DNA of 64,000 nt from Sciurus carolinensis (GCF_902686445.1 NC_062218.1:130814594-130878593); one strand, 5' to 3'. Shown: positions 34,331-46,600, counted from the stretch's first letter. Notes: generated by a model not told the origin, from the sequence alone. Numbers and translations are program-made.

Positions 34331-34982
34331 TTGTTGTGAAAATTTTAAGATAATTTTTTAAAAGTTTTGTTTTTAAAATTATTTGGTTATAAGTAGCTTG
34401 TCTAATTTGTAATTGACTATGGTTTCTTAGGAGCTCTAAGATGCTTGCTTGGGATTTATTTCAAAGTGAGAAAAATTCTAACTCTCAAGTTGTTTTCAAA
34501 TGCAAGGCTATTTTTATAAAGATTAAATGTAGTTGACATTCTAGTATGTTGTGCAGATATTTAGTGAAACATTAATTTTGATTTTGCAGTTTTAAAAAAA
34601 TAATTGGAGTCAATAATTTTATTTTTAGCCCTCAAATATGTTGTGGGCCCCTGAAAAGCCCTTAGGCCTTAGATAATTGGCAGAATACCAGGTGTCCCTT
34701 CCTGCTTCTCAGGTCACCTAACTCCTCACTCATCTGCATGTTCTACTCCTCCCTCTACCTGCTTCTTTCCAACTGCATTTAGTTATTCTTTTTTCTGCTG
34801 TCCAGAGGAACCTCTGGCTACCCTAATAAAATCCCTGTTCTACACCAAGGTTTATCCAACTACCTTTCTTTCCCTCCCCTCCCATCAAAGGTCAACTGTA
34901 AAGTTGTCTACACAGTGTCCACTCTCAGATGGCCTCTCCACCCCATGACTTTCAGGGGAAAGACCACACTCCTTATCTTGGT
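34331..34982. other. Intergenic, no gene seen
   Basis: AT-rich first half, then a C/T-rich stretch ('cttcctgcttctcaggtcacc...') that reads like an old repeat. Confidence 0.5.
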
Positions 34983-35430
34983 GTTACAGTTTCAATATGC
35001 AGTGTACTCCCAAAAAGCTCATGTCAGGCAATGCAGAAATGTTCAGAGGTGACATGACTAGATTATGATGGCTGTAAGCTAATCAGTGGATTTATTCATT
35101 TGATGGATCAATAATTTGAATGGATTACATGGTGATCACTGTAGGCATGTAGTATGGAAGTAGGACATTGAGAGTGTGACTTTTGGGTTCACATTTGTCC
35201 CTGGTGCCTCGATTCTCACTTTCTCTTTGCTTCTGGTTGTCATCCAATGAGCAGTTTGTCTCTGCCACATCATTCCACCATGGTGTTGTGCCTCATCTTA
35301 GGCCTAGAGCAATGGAATCTGCTGATCATGGACTGAACCTCTAAAACCATGAGCCAAAATAAATTTGTCCTCCTCTAAGTTGTTCTTGTAAGGTATCTTG
35401 GTCACAGTGATGCAAAACTGACTAACACGC
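34983..35430 (+). repeat. ERVL-MaLR-type LTR
   Basis: 'gttacagtttcaatatgcagtg...caaaaagctcatgtc...ccatgagccaaaataaatttgtcctcc...aaaactgactaac'. Confidence 0.75.
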
Positions 35431-35589
35431 TTGATATATAAAGCCTTACCCAGGGTGGGCTCTGCCAAATTCAACCTACTAACTGCTGGTGGGGGTTTTA
35501 GCCACGTTCAGCATGGATGAGTGAATGGATAACTGTCAAAGGATGGTGCTGGCTATAAATCAACTACTAATAAACTTATCTATTACTTA

Positions 35590-35963
35590 TATATTATCAA
35601 TTACTAATAAACACAAGAGCCAATACTCTTTTCAAATGGAAGGGGTGCGGGGGATCGGGCCATACCAGATCTGGCCTCCAAAAAGAAGGAGGATCCCACC
35701 TTCACCTTTATTTATAGTTACATAGGTAAAGGGTCCCTGACTAGGAGGGGCTTCTTCTGTGAGGAACAGGATGGGGTAGAGTTTGGGAGGCCATTTGCTT
35801 AGGGAACTAGCATATCCTCAGGGGTGAGCCACTCTGTACAGGGCCACTTTCTCGCCTGTGGTCTGAAACAGTCTCACGACTGTCAGTTCCTGGGAGTCAG
35901 ACTTCTGTATCCCATGGCTCAGCCAAGTCTGATTCTGCTAGACATGGATGGTTCCCCACAACT
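35590..35963 (-). repeat. Probable ERV LTR
   Basis: On the minus strand it starts TGTGGGGAACCATCC and contains 'ataaataaagg' (TATA or poly(A) signal) about 250 bp in. The second boundary is unclear. Confidence 0.4.
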
Positions 35964-36282
35964 GCTCCTCACCCTCTAACCCCACTTTCTCTCACTTCCT
36001 GGGACACAAGCCTTCTCCCAACCCTTGGGATTTTGCCCTTGCCTTGCACTCCACTTGGAATACCCTCCCCATCCCACTATTTTGCTGATATCACTCATCT
36101 CCTGGCAGTTTCCCCTGATGTTCCAGACTAAGTCAGGCTCCCCATGCTATAGCACCTGGTACTTCATGGCACTTGATTCTCTGTCATCTAATCATTCACA
36201 ATCATTCATTCAATGTTGTTTTTTTGTTTTGTTTTGTTTTGTTTTGTTTTATGGAGAGGATGCTGTAGGGGCTCTGAGTTAG

Positions 36283-36960
36283 TACATTAGAGTTCTAGGG
36301 CTGCCATGATAAAATACCACAGATTGGGTGCCTTCAAAAATAGAAATTTAATTTCTCACATTTCTGGAGGCTGGAACGCCAAAATCAAGGTGTTGGATTT
36401 CTTCTGAGGGGTTGATTTCTTCTGAGGTTTCTCTTTTTGGCTTGCAGATGACTGCCTTCTTTCTGTGCTCTTGCATGAATTTCCTCTGTGTGTGTTCATT
36501 CCTGGCATCTATTCCTCTTCTTTTAAAAAGTATTTAAAAATTTTAATTGTCCATATTTACAGGCCACAGTGTGACATTTCACTATATCTGTATGATGTTA
36601 GATCAGGATAACTGGTATATATTATCTCAAATATTTATTGGTTTTTGTATTGGGAGTATTCAAAATCTTCTATACTAGCTACTTTGAAATATACAATTAA
36701 TTATTGTCAATCATAGTTATTCAACTGTGTCACAGAACATTAGAAGTTGTTCCATCTATTCAATTGCACCCCCTGTTCATCCTCTTATAAGGACAATAGT
36801 CATATTGAACTAAAATAAATTTTTAAATACTTTCATTTACATTTACCCACCTGTTAAAAAAGCTTTTATCCAAATATCATTACTTTTTGTGGTACTGTGG
36901 GTCAAGATATCAACATATGAATTTTGGGGAGTATACAATTCAACCCATAACAGTCAGGGA
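36283..36960 (-). repeat. Old MaLR-like LTR interrupted by an L1 fragment
   Basis: 'gttctagggctgccatgataaaataccacagattgggtg...ctggaggctgg' is the complement of an old mammalian LTR family. 36530-36780 is an L1 3' UTR piece ('catatttacaggccacagtgtgacattt...'). Confidence 0.6.
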
Positions 36961-38425
36961 CTGTGTCTATCTCTTCAGTGTATCCCAAACACCAAGCACA
37001 GTACTTGACCCAAATTAAGACACAGGACCTATCTTCTAACCCAACTGCTCCTGACTAGTTATGTAACGTTGGGCTGGATCCTTATGTTCTTTGCATTTTT
37101 GTTGTACCATTTTTAATACCAGGTTGGAGAGTCCTGATCTCTGAGGCTTGTCTGACTGTTAACCCTTTAGCCCAGCATTCTAAAGTTAATTTCTTCAGTA
37201 AAATCTTTCCCCCTCACCACTAGAGGGAGGTATTGCTTCCAGTTGTTTCTTTTTTGGGAAAGTGTCTCTTAACCCAGAGAAGTTCAAAGTGGAGAAGTTG
37301 TGACCAAGGACAGTCAATTGCCTAGAGTCAGCTCTTTAATGGCCACTTGGCAGCTAAACTGCCAGCTGGACATCCAGCTCTAGGTTTGAATTTCAACTCT
37401 GCTACTTCCTGGCTGGCATACCTTTGCCAAGATCCCCTAGAGAGTGTTAGATTCCTTTTCAGTTATGAATAATGGACATGGACAATACCTGGGCATTGCT
37501 TAGTGTAGTGCTCCATTTATAATGGTATGGGAGGTGGGGAGAGGCCTCCAGATAGAATTCCCAAGGTGGTGACCCCAAAAATGCAAATGCCACAAACTAT
37601 CCCAGTGACCAAGTTCCTGTCTGTTGAGAGGTTATGATGAGTATCTATCTAGGGAGTGGAACTTTCTAAGGATTTGGACCAGTCAGAAAGGGCAGATGTC
37701 TAGAGGAAAACAGATGGGCAGAATTCTTTTCTGCCTTCTAGCCCATGAAGCAGGATTTGAGGAATATAGAATGGAGGACTCAAAGCTGAGTATGTAAGAA
37801 AGATTTTGGGCAATTCCATGTTTTGAGTGTCCAAGTTTATTAAAGTATGAAATGCCTAAGAAGATGGGAAAAGGTGATTTAGAGACAAAAGAACTTAGAA
37901 AATTAGTTTCTTGGTAAGCATATGTTATAGAAGATCACAAGATCCCCTGGCCTGTCACCCACAGGACACCTTGACTGATGTCTGCCACCAAATAGCAACC
38001 ATACAGTCAGATCTCAAAGACCATCTTGCCAGTGATGTTGACACTCTTTGAGAAAGAAAGCAGCTGCACACAGAATTGATACCAGGCTTGGCTGAGAACC
38101 AAAGCCAGAGTCAGACAATAGCATAGAAAAGGAGGTGTGGGGAGAGTCTCTTGCCTTGAGAGATCTGTCCCATGAGCCAAGGAAGATGGCCTGACCTCAA
38201 ACAGCTCAGGAAGTGTCCTTCTTGGGCCTTGTGATTCAGTTATGACTGAATTCTCCCTAACTAGGGCAGGGAGGCTGCCCAACCAAATCACTTATCAACG
38301 TAGTTTAGTTGCAAAAAATTCTTATAAGGGAGTCTAGGCCTGAAGAATTAACTCTCCGAATAAAAAAAAATGTAGAACACCCATTTAAAGGGGAAACCTC
38401 CACAATATTGTCCAGCTTAAAATTT
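36961..38425. other. Intergenic, no gene seen
   Basis: Unique-looking, with an 'aacttcctggctgg' MIR-like patch near 37400. The frame at 38007-38291 has no supporting homology that I recognise. Confidence 0.55.
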
Positions 38426-38427
38426 TG

Positions 38428-38625
38428 CAGTTAACTGGGTGTGGAAGTGCACACCTGTAATCTCAGCTACTGTAGAGGCTGAAGTAGGGAGATTGAAAGT
38501 TAGAGGTTAGTCTAGGCAATTTAGTGAGACTCTATCTCAAAAAAAAAAAAAGGGGGCGGGGGGGCTGGAGAATGTAACTCAGCAGTAGAGTACCTCCAGG
38601 TTCAATCCCTAGTATAGAAGAAAAA
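38428..38625 (+). repeat. B1-like/ID dimer SINE
   Basis: B1 half to 38545, an A/G-rich linker, then an ID half with a deletion. Confidence 0.8.
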
Positions 38626-38933
38626 CAAAAGAGTTCACAGCTAGTCTCTTTTTTTTTTTTTTTTTTGTGGAAAACAGCAATTTTTCTCACATGGCTACTG
38701 TGAGAAAGGACAAAATTACAATTAATTTTAAAGAGTTTGATTGGCCTTCCTTCCTTCCTTCCTGCTGGGTATTGAACCCAGGGCCTCACATGTGCTAGAC
38801 TTTATTTTATTTTTATTTTTAGCATTTTACAGCACAAGCTTTATAAGAAACAGGGAACATATTTTTCCACATTGTATTCAGTACAATAGAGCTCAGGCTC
38901 TGGGGCCCTTGCCCATACACTTCTGTAGAGACT

Positions 38934-39233
38934 TCAAGCTTTGCCACTTAGCACATTCTCCAGCACTCTGGTTACCTGATCAGCACTGAAGCTGTTCAAA
39001 GATACATCCTTCTCTTGCCCAAATGCGTAGTGGGCCCAGAGCTTGGGCTGCATATAGGAGCATTCCCGGATTAGAATTGACAGACCCGCATTTGCCTTCT
39101 TCAGTTCCACACAGCATTTCTGGATGAAGTTCCTGACACCCTGGCAACCAGGTGAGCGCTGGCATAAGTGGATGCTAATCTCACGCAGGCCCAGCTTTGC
39201 CCCAACTGCTTGACCGGTCATGGCTGTTGCAAT
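38934..39233 (-). pseudogene. NDUFA2 retrocopy with open reading frame but lost start codon
   Basis: An intronless copy of the complex I accessory subunit NDUFA2 (B8). Exactly 99 codons plus TGA align with no indel or internal stop; blocks include [29 protein letters not shown] and ADQVTR ending NVLSGKA. The start ATG has become ATT (39233-39231); an in-frame ATG four codons later (39221-39219) and one upstream (39281) remain. Several conserved residues differ (for example KCC where I recall KRY). 3' UTR-like sequence runs to a T-rich stretch (minus-strand A-tail) near 38803-38823. Probably not functional. Confidence 0.93.
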
Positions 39234-39458
39234 CTTAACTAGTATTCTAGGTTTTATTTTGGATTCCAGAATTGGCAACACTTCATTCCATAGAATAAAA
39301 TAAGTGCTACAATGAGTAGGGCAGAAAAGGTTAGTTTTATAAACAGAAAAAGGGCAAAAGAAAGTAGAAACAAAAAGGTAGATTGGTCTTTTTAAAATTA
39401 TTTTTTTCTTATAAAGCAGGGATAAGGAGATAGAAAACAGAAAAATAACTGATGGGCT

Positions 39459-39815
39459 TGTAACAGGGGTTCACTTGATGCTTGGACTACATTCCTTGTT
39501 GCTTTGAAACATACATTTTTTTTCTTTTTCTCAACCTTTTCCCTGATCTTCTTTTCCCTAAACTTCTCTTCCCTGATCTTTTTTTCCTTGGGATCTTCTC
39601 CTTTCTGATCTCTCCTTCCTAATCTCATTTTCTCTGAATTGCCTCTTAAAAACCCTCCTATCCCACTGGATGGGCAGAATCACAGCCTTTGGGACAGGAG
39701 TTCCCTGTGTTTCTCTTTTGTTAGCAAAACAATAAACCGTCTTTTTCCTTTTTCTCTAAACTGTGTCCTCATTATTGGATTGGCATCAGGGACAAAGACT
39801 GAGCTTTCAGGAACA
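39459..39815 (+). mobile_element. Solo ERV LTR (357 bp)
   Basis: TGTAACAGGGG...TCAGGAACA flanked by GGCT on both sides (39455-39458, 39816-39819), a 4-bp duplication. Contains a long pyrimidine-rich tract with repeated 'ccctgatctt' units (39530-39620) and AATAAA (near 39730). The uninterrupted relative of 30402-32455. Confidence 0.8.
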
Positions 39816-39904
39816 GGCTAACATAGGTTACTTCAGGTGACCTTTTTGTTAAAGACTAAGACAGGGAGCTTCTTTTTTTTTTTTTTTAAAGGAATTACTT
39901 TTAC

Positions 39905-40045
39905 ATCTTTTTTAAAAAAAATTTTGTAGTTGTAGATGGACAGACTGCCTTTATTTAGTTTATTTTTACGTGGTACTAAGGATTGAACCCAGTGCCTCAC
40001 ACATGCTAGGCAAGTGCTCTGCCACTGAGCTACAACCCCAGCCCA
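39905..40045 (-). repeat. ID SINE, extended subfamily
   Basis: 'ttgtagttgtagatggacaga' extension plus full ID-body complement. Confidence 0.85.
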
Positions 40046-40149
40046 AGGAGTTTCATTATGCCAGTTAACATTGGCCTGTTTAGGAACTCTGGTGGTTATC
40101 TCTCTAATCCTAACCTCTCATAAGGTCAGATAAACAGTTTAATTTCAGT

Positions 40150-40370
40150 CAAGCCCAGTGGTACACACCTGAAATCTCCCCAATTCGGGGGGCTGAGGCA
40201 GGAGGATCATAAGTTTGAGGCCAGACTCAGCAATTCAGAGAGACCCTCGACAACTTAGACCCCCATCTCAAAATAAAAAATCAAAAGGACTGGGGAAGAT
40301 AGCTCAATGGTAAAGTGCCCCTGGGTTCAATCCCCAGTACCACCCTCCCCCCCAAAAAATATGTTTAATT
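40150..40370 (+). repeat. B1-like/ID dimer SINE
   Basis: 'gcccagtggtacacacctg...gaggcaggaggatca' B1 half; ID half 40290-40345. Confidence 0.85.
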
Positions 40371-40920
40371 TCAGTTTGAATTGACCTTTAGCATGAGAGT
40401 AACTTCATTTTCAATTTTAGCCTGGTATGTTGTGGCCTACTACAGGAGTTTAGACTATAAGGATAGTCTTCTGTAATTTTTACTTAGCATTAGTATCAGC
40501 CAAAGGTCATGATATAACTTTAGACACTGGTATCATAAAAATCTGGGATATAGTTGTTTTAATCAGAGTCAGTAACTTCCTGGAAATGCTTACATTTTTA
40601 TGTATCTGTGGATAAGAATTAAGGTGACCCTGACGTGATTTGTATAGAAGACAAAGTGCTGTATTTCCCCTTCTGACTGTAAGATGTGGTGTGTACCCCT
40701 TCCTCATGATGGAGGATGGTAAGGTGTCAACTTTGCTATCACAGAGGTTAAAAAAATATGGTATATTTAAAAAGTTCCATATTAACAAGCATTTTTATCA
40801 TTCACCAAAGAACCATACTGCAGTGTAATTGTGATATTCACAAGCTAATTACAGAATTTATAGAAGACCTTAATTTCTGGTGCACATAAGTGCTCTAGTC
40901 TGGTAATGGCACTCAAATTT
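40371..40920. other. Intergenic, no gene seen
   Basis: Unique-looking AT-rich sequence. Confidence 0.6.
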
Positions 40921-40924
40921 AAAG

Positions 40925-41118
40925 TTAGGTGGCACAGGCCGGTAATCCCAACTGTGCAGGAGGATGGCAGTTTTGAAGCCATCCTCAGCAATTGAGTGAG
41001 GTTGTAAGTAACCTATAGAGACCTTGTTTCAAAATGAAAAATAAAAAGGGTTGAGGATGTGACTCAGTGGTTAAGCGCCCTTGGGTTCAATTCCTGATAC
41101 TTAAAAAAAAAAAAAAAA
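40925..41118 (+). repeat. B1-like/ID dimer SINE
   Basis: Both halves present; A-tail at 41103-41118. Confidence 0.85.
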
Positions 41119-41223
41119 GTGAGTGAAGCTTGTGGGTCCTGCCAGAATGCCTGGCAAATGTTAAATGCTGAAATCTTAAATGTGAGATTATCCCCTCCCA
41201 TCCCCATTGCCTTCATGAGATGA

Positions 41224-41225
<2 letters not shown>

Positions 41226-41266
<41 letters not shown>

Positions 41267-41435
41267 GTACTGGGGATTGAACCCAGTGGTGCTTTACACT
41301 GAACTACACCCCTAATCTTTTTTTATTTTTGAGGACCTTGCTAAATTGCTAAGGCTGTCCTCAAACTTGAGATCCTCCTATCTCAGCCTCCCGTGTTGCT
41401 AGGATTACAGGTATACACCATCGCACCCAGCTATG
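41226..41435 (-). repeat. B1-like/ID dimer SINE with a long poly(T)
   Basis: About 40 uninterrupted T (41226-41265) on the plus strand, then complements of the ID and B1 halves. Confidence 0.88.
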
Positions 41436-42017
41436 AGATGAGCTTTGATGGCAAACTTTGGACCTGGGGTAGAGATTTGGAAAGAGTTTTTTCAACTTAT
41501 TTCAACGTATTTCACTTTGTTTCTTTGTCCTATTTGTAACTTTCAGGGAAAAAGAAATCCTCCTACAGGAAGCTACATCTGCGCTGGTACCTGTCATACT
41601 GTTTCCTTAGTGTAAAAGGCAAACGATATTAGGACCACCTGACCTAGCTCCCCTTACTAATTCTAACATGACTGTTTTTTGAAAAGTATAAGCTCATTCC
41701 ACTTACGAATTGAGGCGACTTCTCAGCTTCACCTCTGTAAAAGGGAAAACGAAACGAAACAAAACAAAACAAAAAAAAAACAGGATGAGAAGAGCTGGTA
41801 CTTGACAGCCCTTTCTGAATCTTGTGGGCTTGGATTTGAGTGTCTTTATTGTCTGTCTCTATCTTCCTTTAGCCTGTGTTGGACCCAGGCACGGAACAGG
41901 CACTGAGGAAGTGGTGGTTAAGGATGACTCTTCCTTGGAAGATGGTGGATTTCGCCTTTGGAGCTGTGGCTTCCATCCCCTTGGGCTTTAAGAGGGCTTG
42001 AGGCCTCCGGACCGTGG

Positions 42018-42036
42018 ACTACAACTCCCAGCATGC
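42018..42036 (+). promoter_or_regulatory. ZNF143/Staf motif
   Basis: ACTACAACTCCCAGCATGC is an almost exact match to the long ZNF143 promoter motif (ACTACAANTCCCAGNATGC). Confidence 0.85.
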
Positions 42037-42164
42037 CCTCCACCGGGCCAAATCCCGCGCGAGCCGCCGCGGTTTCCGAAGGCTTTTTGGTCAAGGCTGC
42101 CGGCTAGCACCACAGCTTGTGCTCTCTAGTCGGTGGTGGGAGCAGTCGGATTTGCCGCCGCTCT

Positions 42165-42173
42165 CAAGATGGC
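42165..42173 (+). promoter_or_regulatory. YY1-type site
   Basis: CAAGATGGC, in the orientation and position (just downstream of the presumed start site) usual for YY1 sites in CpG promoters. Confidence 0.65.
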
Positions 42174-42277
42174 TTGGGTCTGGACTGCGCCACAACCTCT
42201 TGAGAGACGTGGGTCTTCGGATCCTCTTTAGTGCCGGAGTTGGGGTCGCAGGCAGCTTGGAGGCAGCGGGAACACAG

Positions 42278-43573
42278 GTGACCAAATAGCGGGCCTGGGT
42301 GCTCCTTGGAGATGTCTTCTACCCCTCGGGAGGGGCGCGCTTCCGGTCTCACCATGCTTATCCCCTTACCGGGCTCAGATCTCTGCCCGACCGCCCCAGG
42401 TCTCTGCCTTCCAGTCGGCCAAGGCCTCTGAAATGGGGCTTCTCCCTGATAGTGCCTATGGAGCTCCGACACTGGGCTTCTCGCTTTTATCGGACCCACC
42501 CAGTCCCAGATCCCCTCCCGCCCCGCTCCTCGCGACCACTATCCCACATCTCTCAGTCCCCTGCCTTGCCCAACCCTCAGTGTCAGACTATGGCCTTAAT
42601 CTCTTTAGTCTTAATCTCGAGGGGTGGGAGAGGCTGTTAGTCAGACTAGGCCTTTCAAATCCTGGTGGCTTTGTGTTGTGTCTCGTAAAGGAGAAGCGTG
42701 AAGGGCGATAGTCGTGGGCGAGGTGTAGGAGAAGGGAAGGGAGTGTTTCTGGCTCGGGAATGCTCCCTTGACCGGAAGGATGGCTGAACTTTGGGTTTTG
42801 TGGTGTTCTTTAGTGAAAAACTTACTGGTTTGCTCTCAACTCTATCCGGTTACAGGGGCACAGTAGCAAGTGGAAAAGCAAGTAACATGACTTTTTCAGG
42901 GCCTTGTCTTAATTCCCCTGTAAAATAGGTTGAAAGTAGCTGCCCTGCAGAGGGGTCACTTGTCCATGAGCTTGAACAAAAATTTGAGATAGGTAATGAC
43001 TGCTTTGCAGGGTGGTGGCAAGGGTTAAAAGCAAATTTTGTATAAAATACTATAAGTATTAGTTGGTGTTAGTAATAAAAAGTGAATTTACCTACTATGG
43101 TACCTAGCCCCTTACTGTGAGTTACAATGAAATGAATAATTACTCTCGAAAGGCCGTTAATGGGGAATAAATGAATGTATGGAGCAGTATCAATGCTGGC
43201 TGTTTGTTGTTATTAGAACCTCTGGATGGACTCCTCCTGGGAAGTTTTGCTAATTTGCAGCACTTGGACAATGTTCCTCATTAATACCTGTGTGTCAGCG
43301 TAGTCGTGACATCATTTCACTGTGGTAGGTGTCTTTTTCACCTATTGTCTTAGCATTGTCATTTCACAGATGTTAAGATCAGCCACTGTTGTAGTGAGGC
43401 CTTTGACATTATCCTTTTTCTTTTCCCCATTAGCATGTGTGTCACCCATTGACTCTTGTATGTGTGTTTCAACCATGTTAACAGCATAAGACTGTGTACT
43501 TATCAAAAGAACAGCATCTGGAAGGATTCTTTGGTGTTCAACATGAGAAAATGCCCTTTGTTATTTTTATTAG
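42278..43573 (+). other. KIAA1191 intron 1
   Basis: CpG-rich start to about 42.6 kb, then unique sequence. The 92-113-codon frames at 42.3-42.7 kb lie in CpG-island intron and show no conserved motif. Confidence 0.65.
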
Positions 43574-43659
43574 GTGGCAGGGACTTAGCTCCGAATTATA
43601 AAGAAAAAAACACCTGGATCCCAGTCTATCAATGGCTTCAAGACAACCAGAAGTACCTG
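43574..43659 (+). CDS. KIAA1191: KIAA1191 exon 2 (5' UTR plus codons 1-9)
   Basis: The acceptor is 'tatttttattag' before 43574 ('gtggcag' before 43581 is an alternative). The ATG is at 43632, the donor GTAAAC after 43659. Only 28 coding bases. The context TATCAATGG has G at +4 but no -3 purine match beyond the A at -1. Confidence 0.88.
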
Positions 43660-46600
43660 GTAAACTTAATTCTTTTTGGTTATGTTTTGCCTTTAATGTT
43701 TTCAGCCAGGCAATTTTATCTGAACCATGTATTAATGGTTACTTTCTGCCATTAGTCTTGATATTTAGACTTACTAGATTGACATCATTTAAATATTGTC
43801 TTATTGACCATGGTATGCATCCCAAACTGAACTTAAGGTTTGTTAAATATGTTCCTTGGGATGGAGGTTGGGGATAGAATGGAGGACTGGGCAAAAAGGC
43901 ACTAACTTGGTTTAATGGCGAATTGAGCTTATTTGTAAAAATGTTTGCAGCACTTTTTTTTTTTTTTTTTTCTTTTTTTGGTACCATGATTGAACCCAGG
44001 GATGCTTAACCACTGAGCCACATCCCCAGCCCTTTGTAAATTTTTAAAATTTTGAGACAGGATCTCACTACATTGCTGAGGCTGACTTTGAACTTGCCAT
44101 CCTCCTGCCTCAGCCTCCCTAGTCAGTGGGATTATAGGCATGCACCACCATTCCTGGCTTGCAACACCTTTTAATGAGTCCTGGGTCTGTGAAGGGCAGT
44201 GATTTCTGGGTTATTGAAGTGATTGATTCCTTCTTCACTATTTTATTAGAAGGGAAGGCGATTTTTAATTAAATCTGAGTCAATTTCTCATTCTTAGTAA
44301 ATATATAAATTGTGATGCCTGTCTCTGAGGGTTGTTAAGACTAAATATCATTTTTGAAAATGTGAATTAAAAGTTGGTGCTATCCTTAAGCCTCTCTCTT
44401 GCTCAGCCTACTCTGCTGTACCTTATCGGGTGCTCCTTCCACTTTCACCTTCTAAATATCTGTATTGTGCCTGTTAAAAGGGAAGGAAAAGTTGGTGCTA
44501 AATATGCATTTACTCTCCAGAAAAAATTCTGGTCTCTTTTTGTGGGAATATATTTCCTAGAAGTTTTAGCTGACTTCATTAGTGTTAGAAAGGCTACTGG
44601 GGGAAGTCTTAAAGATTTTTTTGAAATTGCTCCCAAATTAGGTGAATTAATAAAAGTTTCCCATATATCCCCTAATCTAGATCTGTCTCTAGTCTCTTAA
44701 CATCATCTGCTTGTATGTTAGTTTGTCTTTCATTGTTGCTGCAGTTTTCAACTCCCTGTAAGCATCCCGAGCTATACTGTTGCATTAATTAGACTAATGT
44801 TTTGTAGTGTGGAGAGCACAGAATGTTGGGTACAGAGTGTGAGCCCTGATTTAGATCTGCTTCACACTCGTAGCTGGGTGATGTTGGGCAAGTCTAAGAT
44901 CTGTGCCTCAGTTTCCTGAGCTGAAAAGTGGGGTGAATATTTGCTTAATGAGGATTAGATAAGATGAGGGTGTGAATGCCTAATAATTTGCTTGTTTGCT
45001 TACTTTAATTGAGATGCTGCAGAATAGCATAAAATTCACCCATTTAAAGTGAATAGTTTAATGGTTTTAGTATACTCACAAGGTTGCATGACCATCAGCA
45101 TTATTCTAATGCAGAACATTTTCATTACCCCCAAAAGAAACCTTGCACCCATTAGTAGGCATACCTCATTGCCCCCTCCCCCTAGTCCCTGGTAATTAGT
45201 AATCTTCTTGGATTTAAATCCTGTGGAGTTATTATTTCAGTACTGGGGATTGAATCTGGGGATTCTCTACTGCTGAACTACATCTCCACCCCTTTTTATT
45301 TTTTATTTTGAGACAGGGTCTCACCAAGTTGCTGAGGCTGTTATTGAACTTGAGATCTTCTTGCCTCAGTCTCCCAAGTCTCTGGTATTACAGGCATGTG
45401 CCACCATGCCTGTATTATTGTTAGTAATAAAATGGTAGCTGCTTGATCTCCTTGCTGTTTAAGCCATTTTTGGTAGTTTAGGACTTATTGTCAGGCAGGT
45501 TGATATCTTGGAGTGTGTGGTTATGTAATTTTAGCCACAAAAAAATGTCACCTTGAAGGCAGGTTCTGGACATTAGCTGATATGAAAGGATTAGCAAACC
45601 AAATGAAATGAACCTTACTCCCTGTCTGGCACAGCTGAGAGTGACCTTGGAGAGGGTTGCCTGCGTCACAGTACATTCCAGTGGTCAGTTCCAGGCAACA
45701 GGAATGGCAGAATCAGCTGGCAGTGTTTTGGGAGAGTGATTGTCAATAGTGATGGAAGTCGCTGATGTTTAAATCATACTGTTTAAATCATTTGAAACTA
45801 GAGATGATGCCAAACAGCATACTGTTTTGAATATTTCTTGCAGTGCTGATTTCTTTGATAAGGTAGGGAAGATAGGATTTGCAGTCAGACCTTGGTCAAG
45901 CCCAGCTAGCCATTTCCTGTATGATGTGGGTGAATAACTTCATCTCTAGGGCTTAGGTTCCTCATCTATAAAACAAGAACAAGAACTTCATATCTTGAGT
46001 CTGTGTCCTCAGTCTTGTGTGAGTTGAGAGCCTTAGCATTGCAGTGAGGGTGGCCTCAATACTATAAAGAAATCAAACTTTGAAATCACATAGGTTTCAG
46101 TTTTAATTCCAAACTGTGCTTTGAAATTGTGTGCCCTTGCCTCAGGTAAATTTAAATTGATCTTCAGGTTCCTTATGATATAAAAATGGATAGGATTACT
46201 GAGTGCATTAAGTGGAGAATCCAAAGTGTTAGGAATAGAAGAAATTAGTTCTGTTACCTTTCCTTGAATGGATTATTCCAGGACAAGGTATTCTACTGTC
46301 CTCAATTAAGGGTGTTTCAGAAGCTGGGTGTGGTGACAGATGCCTATAATTCCAACTATTTGGGAGACTGAGGAAGGAGGATGGAAGGTTTGAGGCCAGC
46401 CAGGACAATTTACTGAGACCCTGTCTTGCAATAAAAACAAAATAAAAAAGTTCCTAGGATGTACTTAGTGGTAGAGTGCTTGCCTAGCATAGGTGAGGCT
46501 CTGTGTTTAATACCCAGTACATCCTCCACTCCCCCACAAAAAAGAGAAAAAGAAAAAAGTTTCAGAACTTTCCTTTCTATAGGTTAATTTAAAGCTGCAA

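Larger units (their letters stand above)
41990..42277 (+). promoter_or_regulatory. KIAA1191: KIAA1191 CpG promoter and non-coding first exon
   Basis: GC-rich, CpG-containing and TATA-less. A ZNF143-like motif (42018-42036) is followed about 130 bp later by a YY1-type site (42165-42173), a common core-promoter arrangement. A good donor, AACACAG|GTGACC, follows 42277, and the next acceptor in the right place is before 43574. That makes this exon 1 of the 5' UTR by inference; the cap site is not determinable by eye. Confidence 0.75.

Noticed and set aside
43739..44141. Minus-strand frames inside KIAA1191 intron 2
   Set aside because: They coincide with a B1-like/ID SINE.
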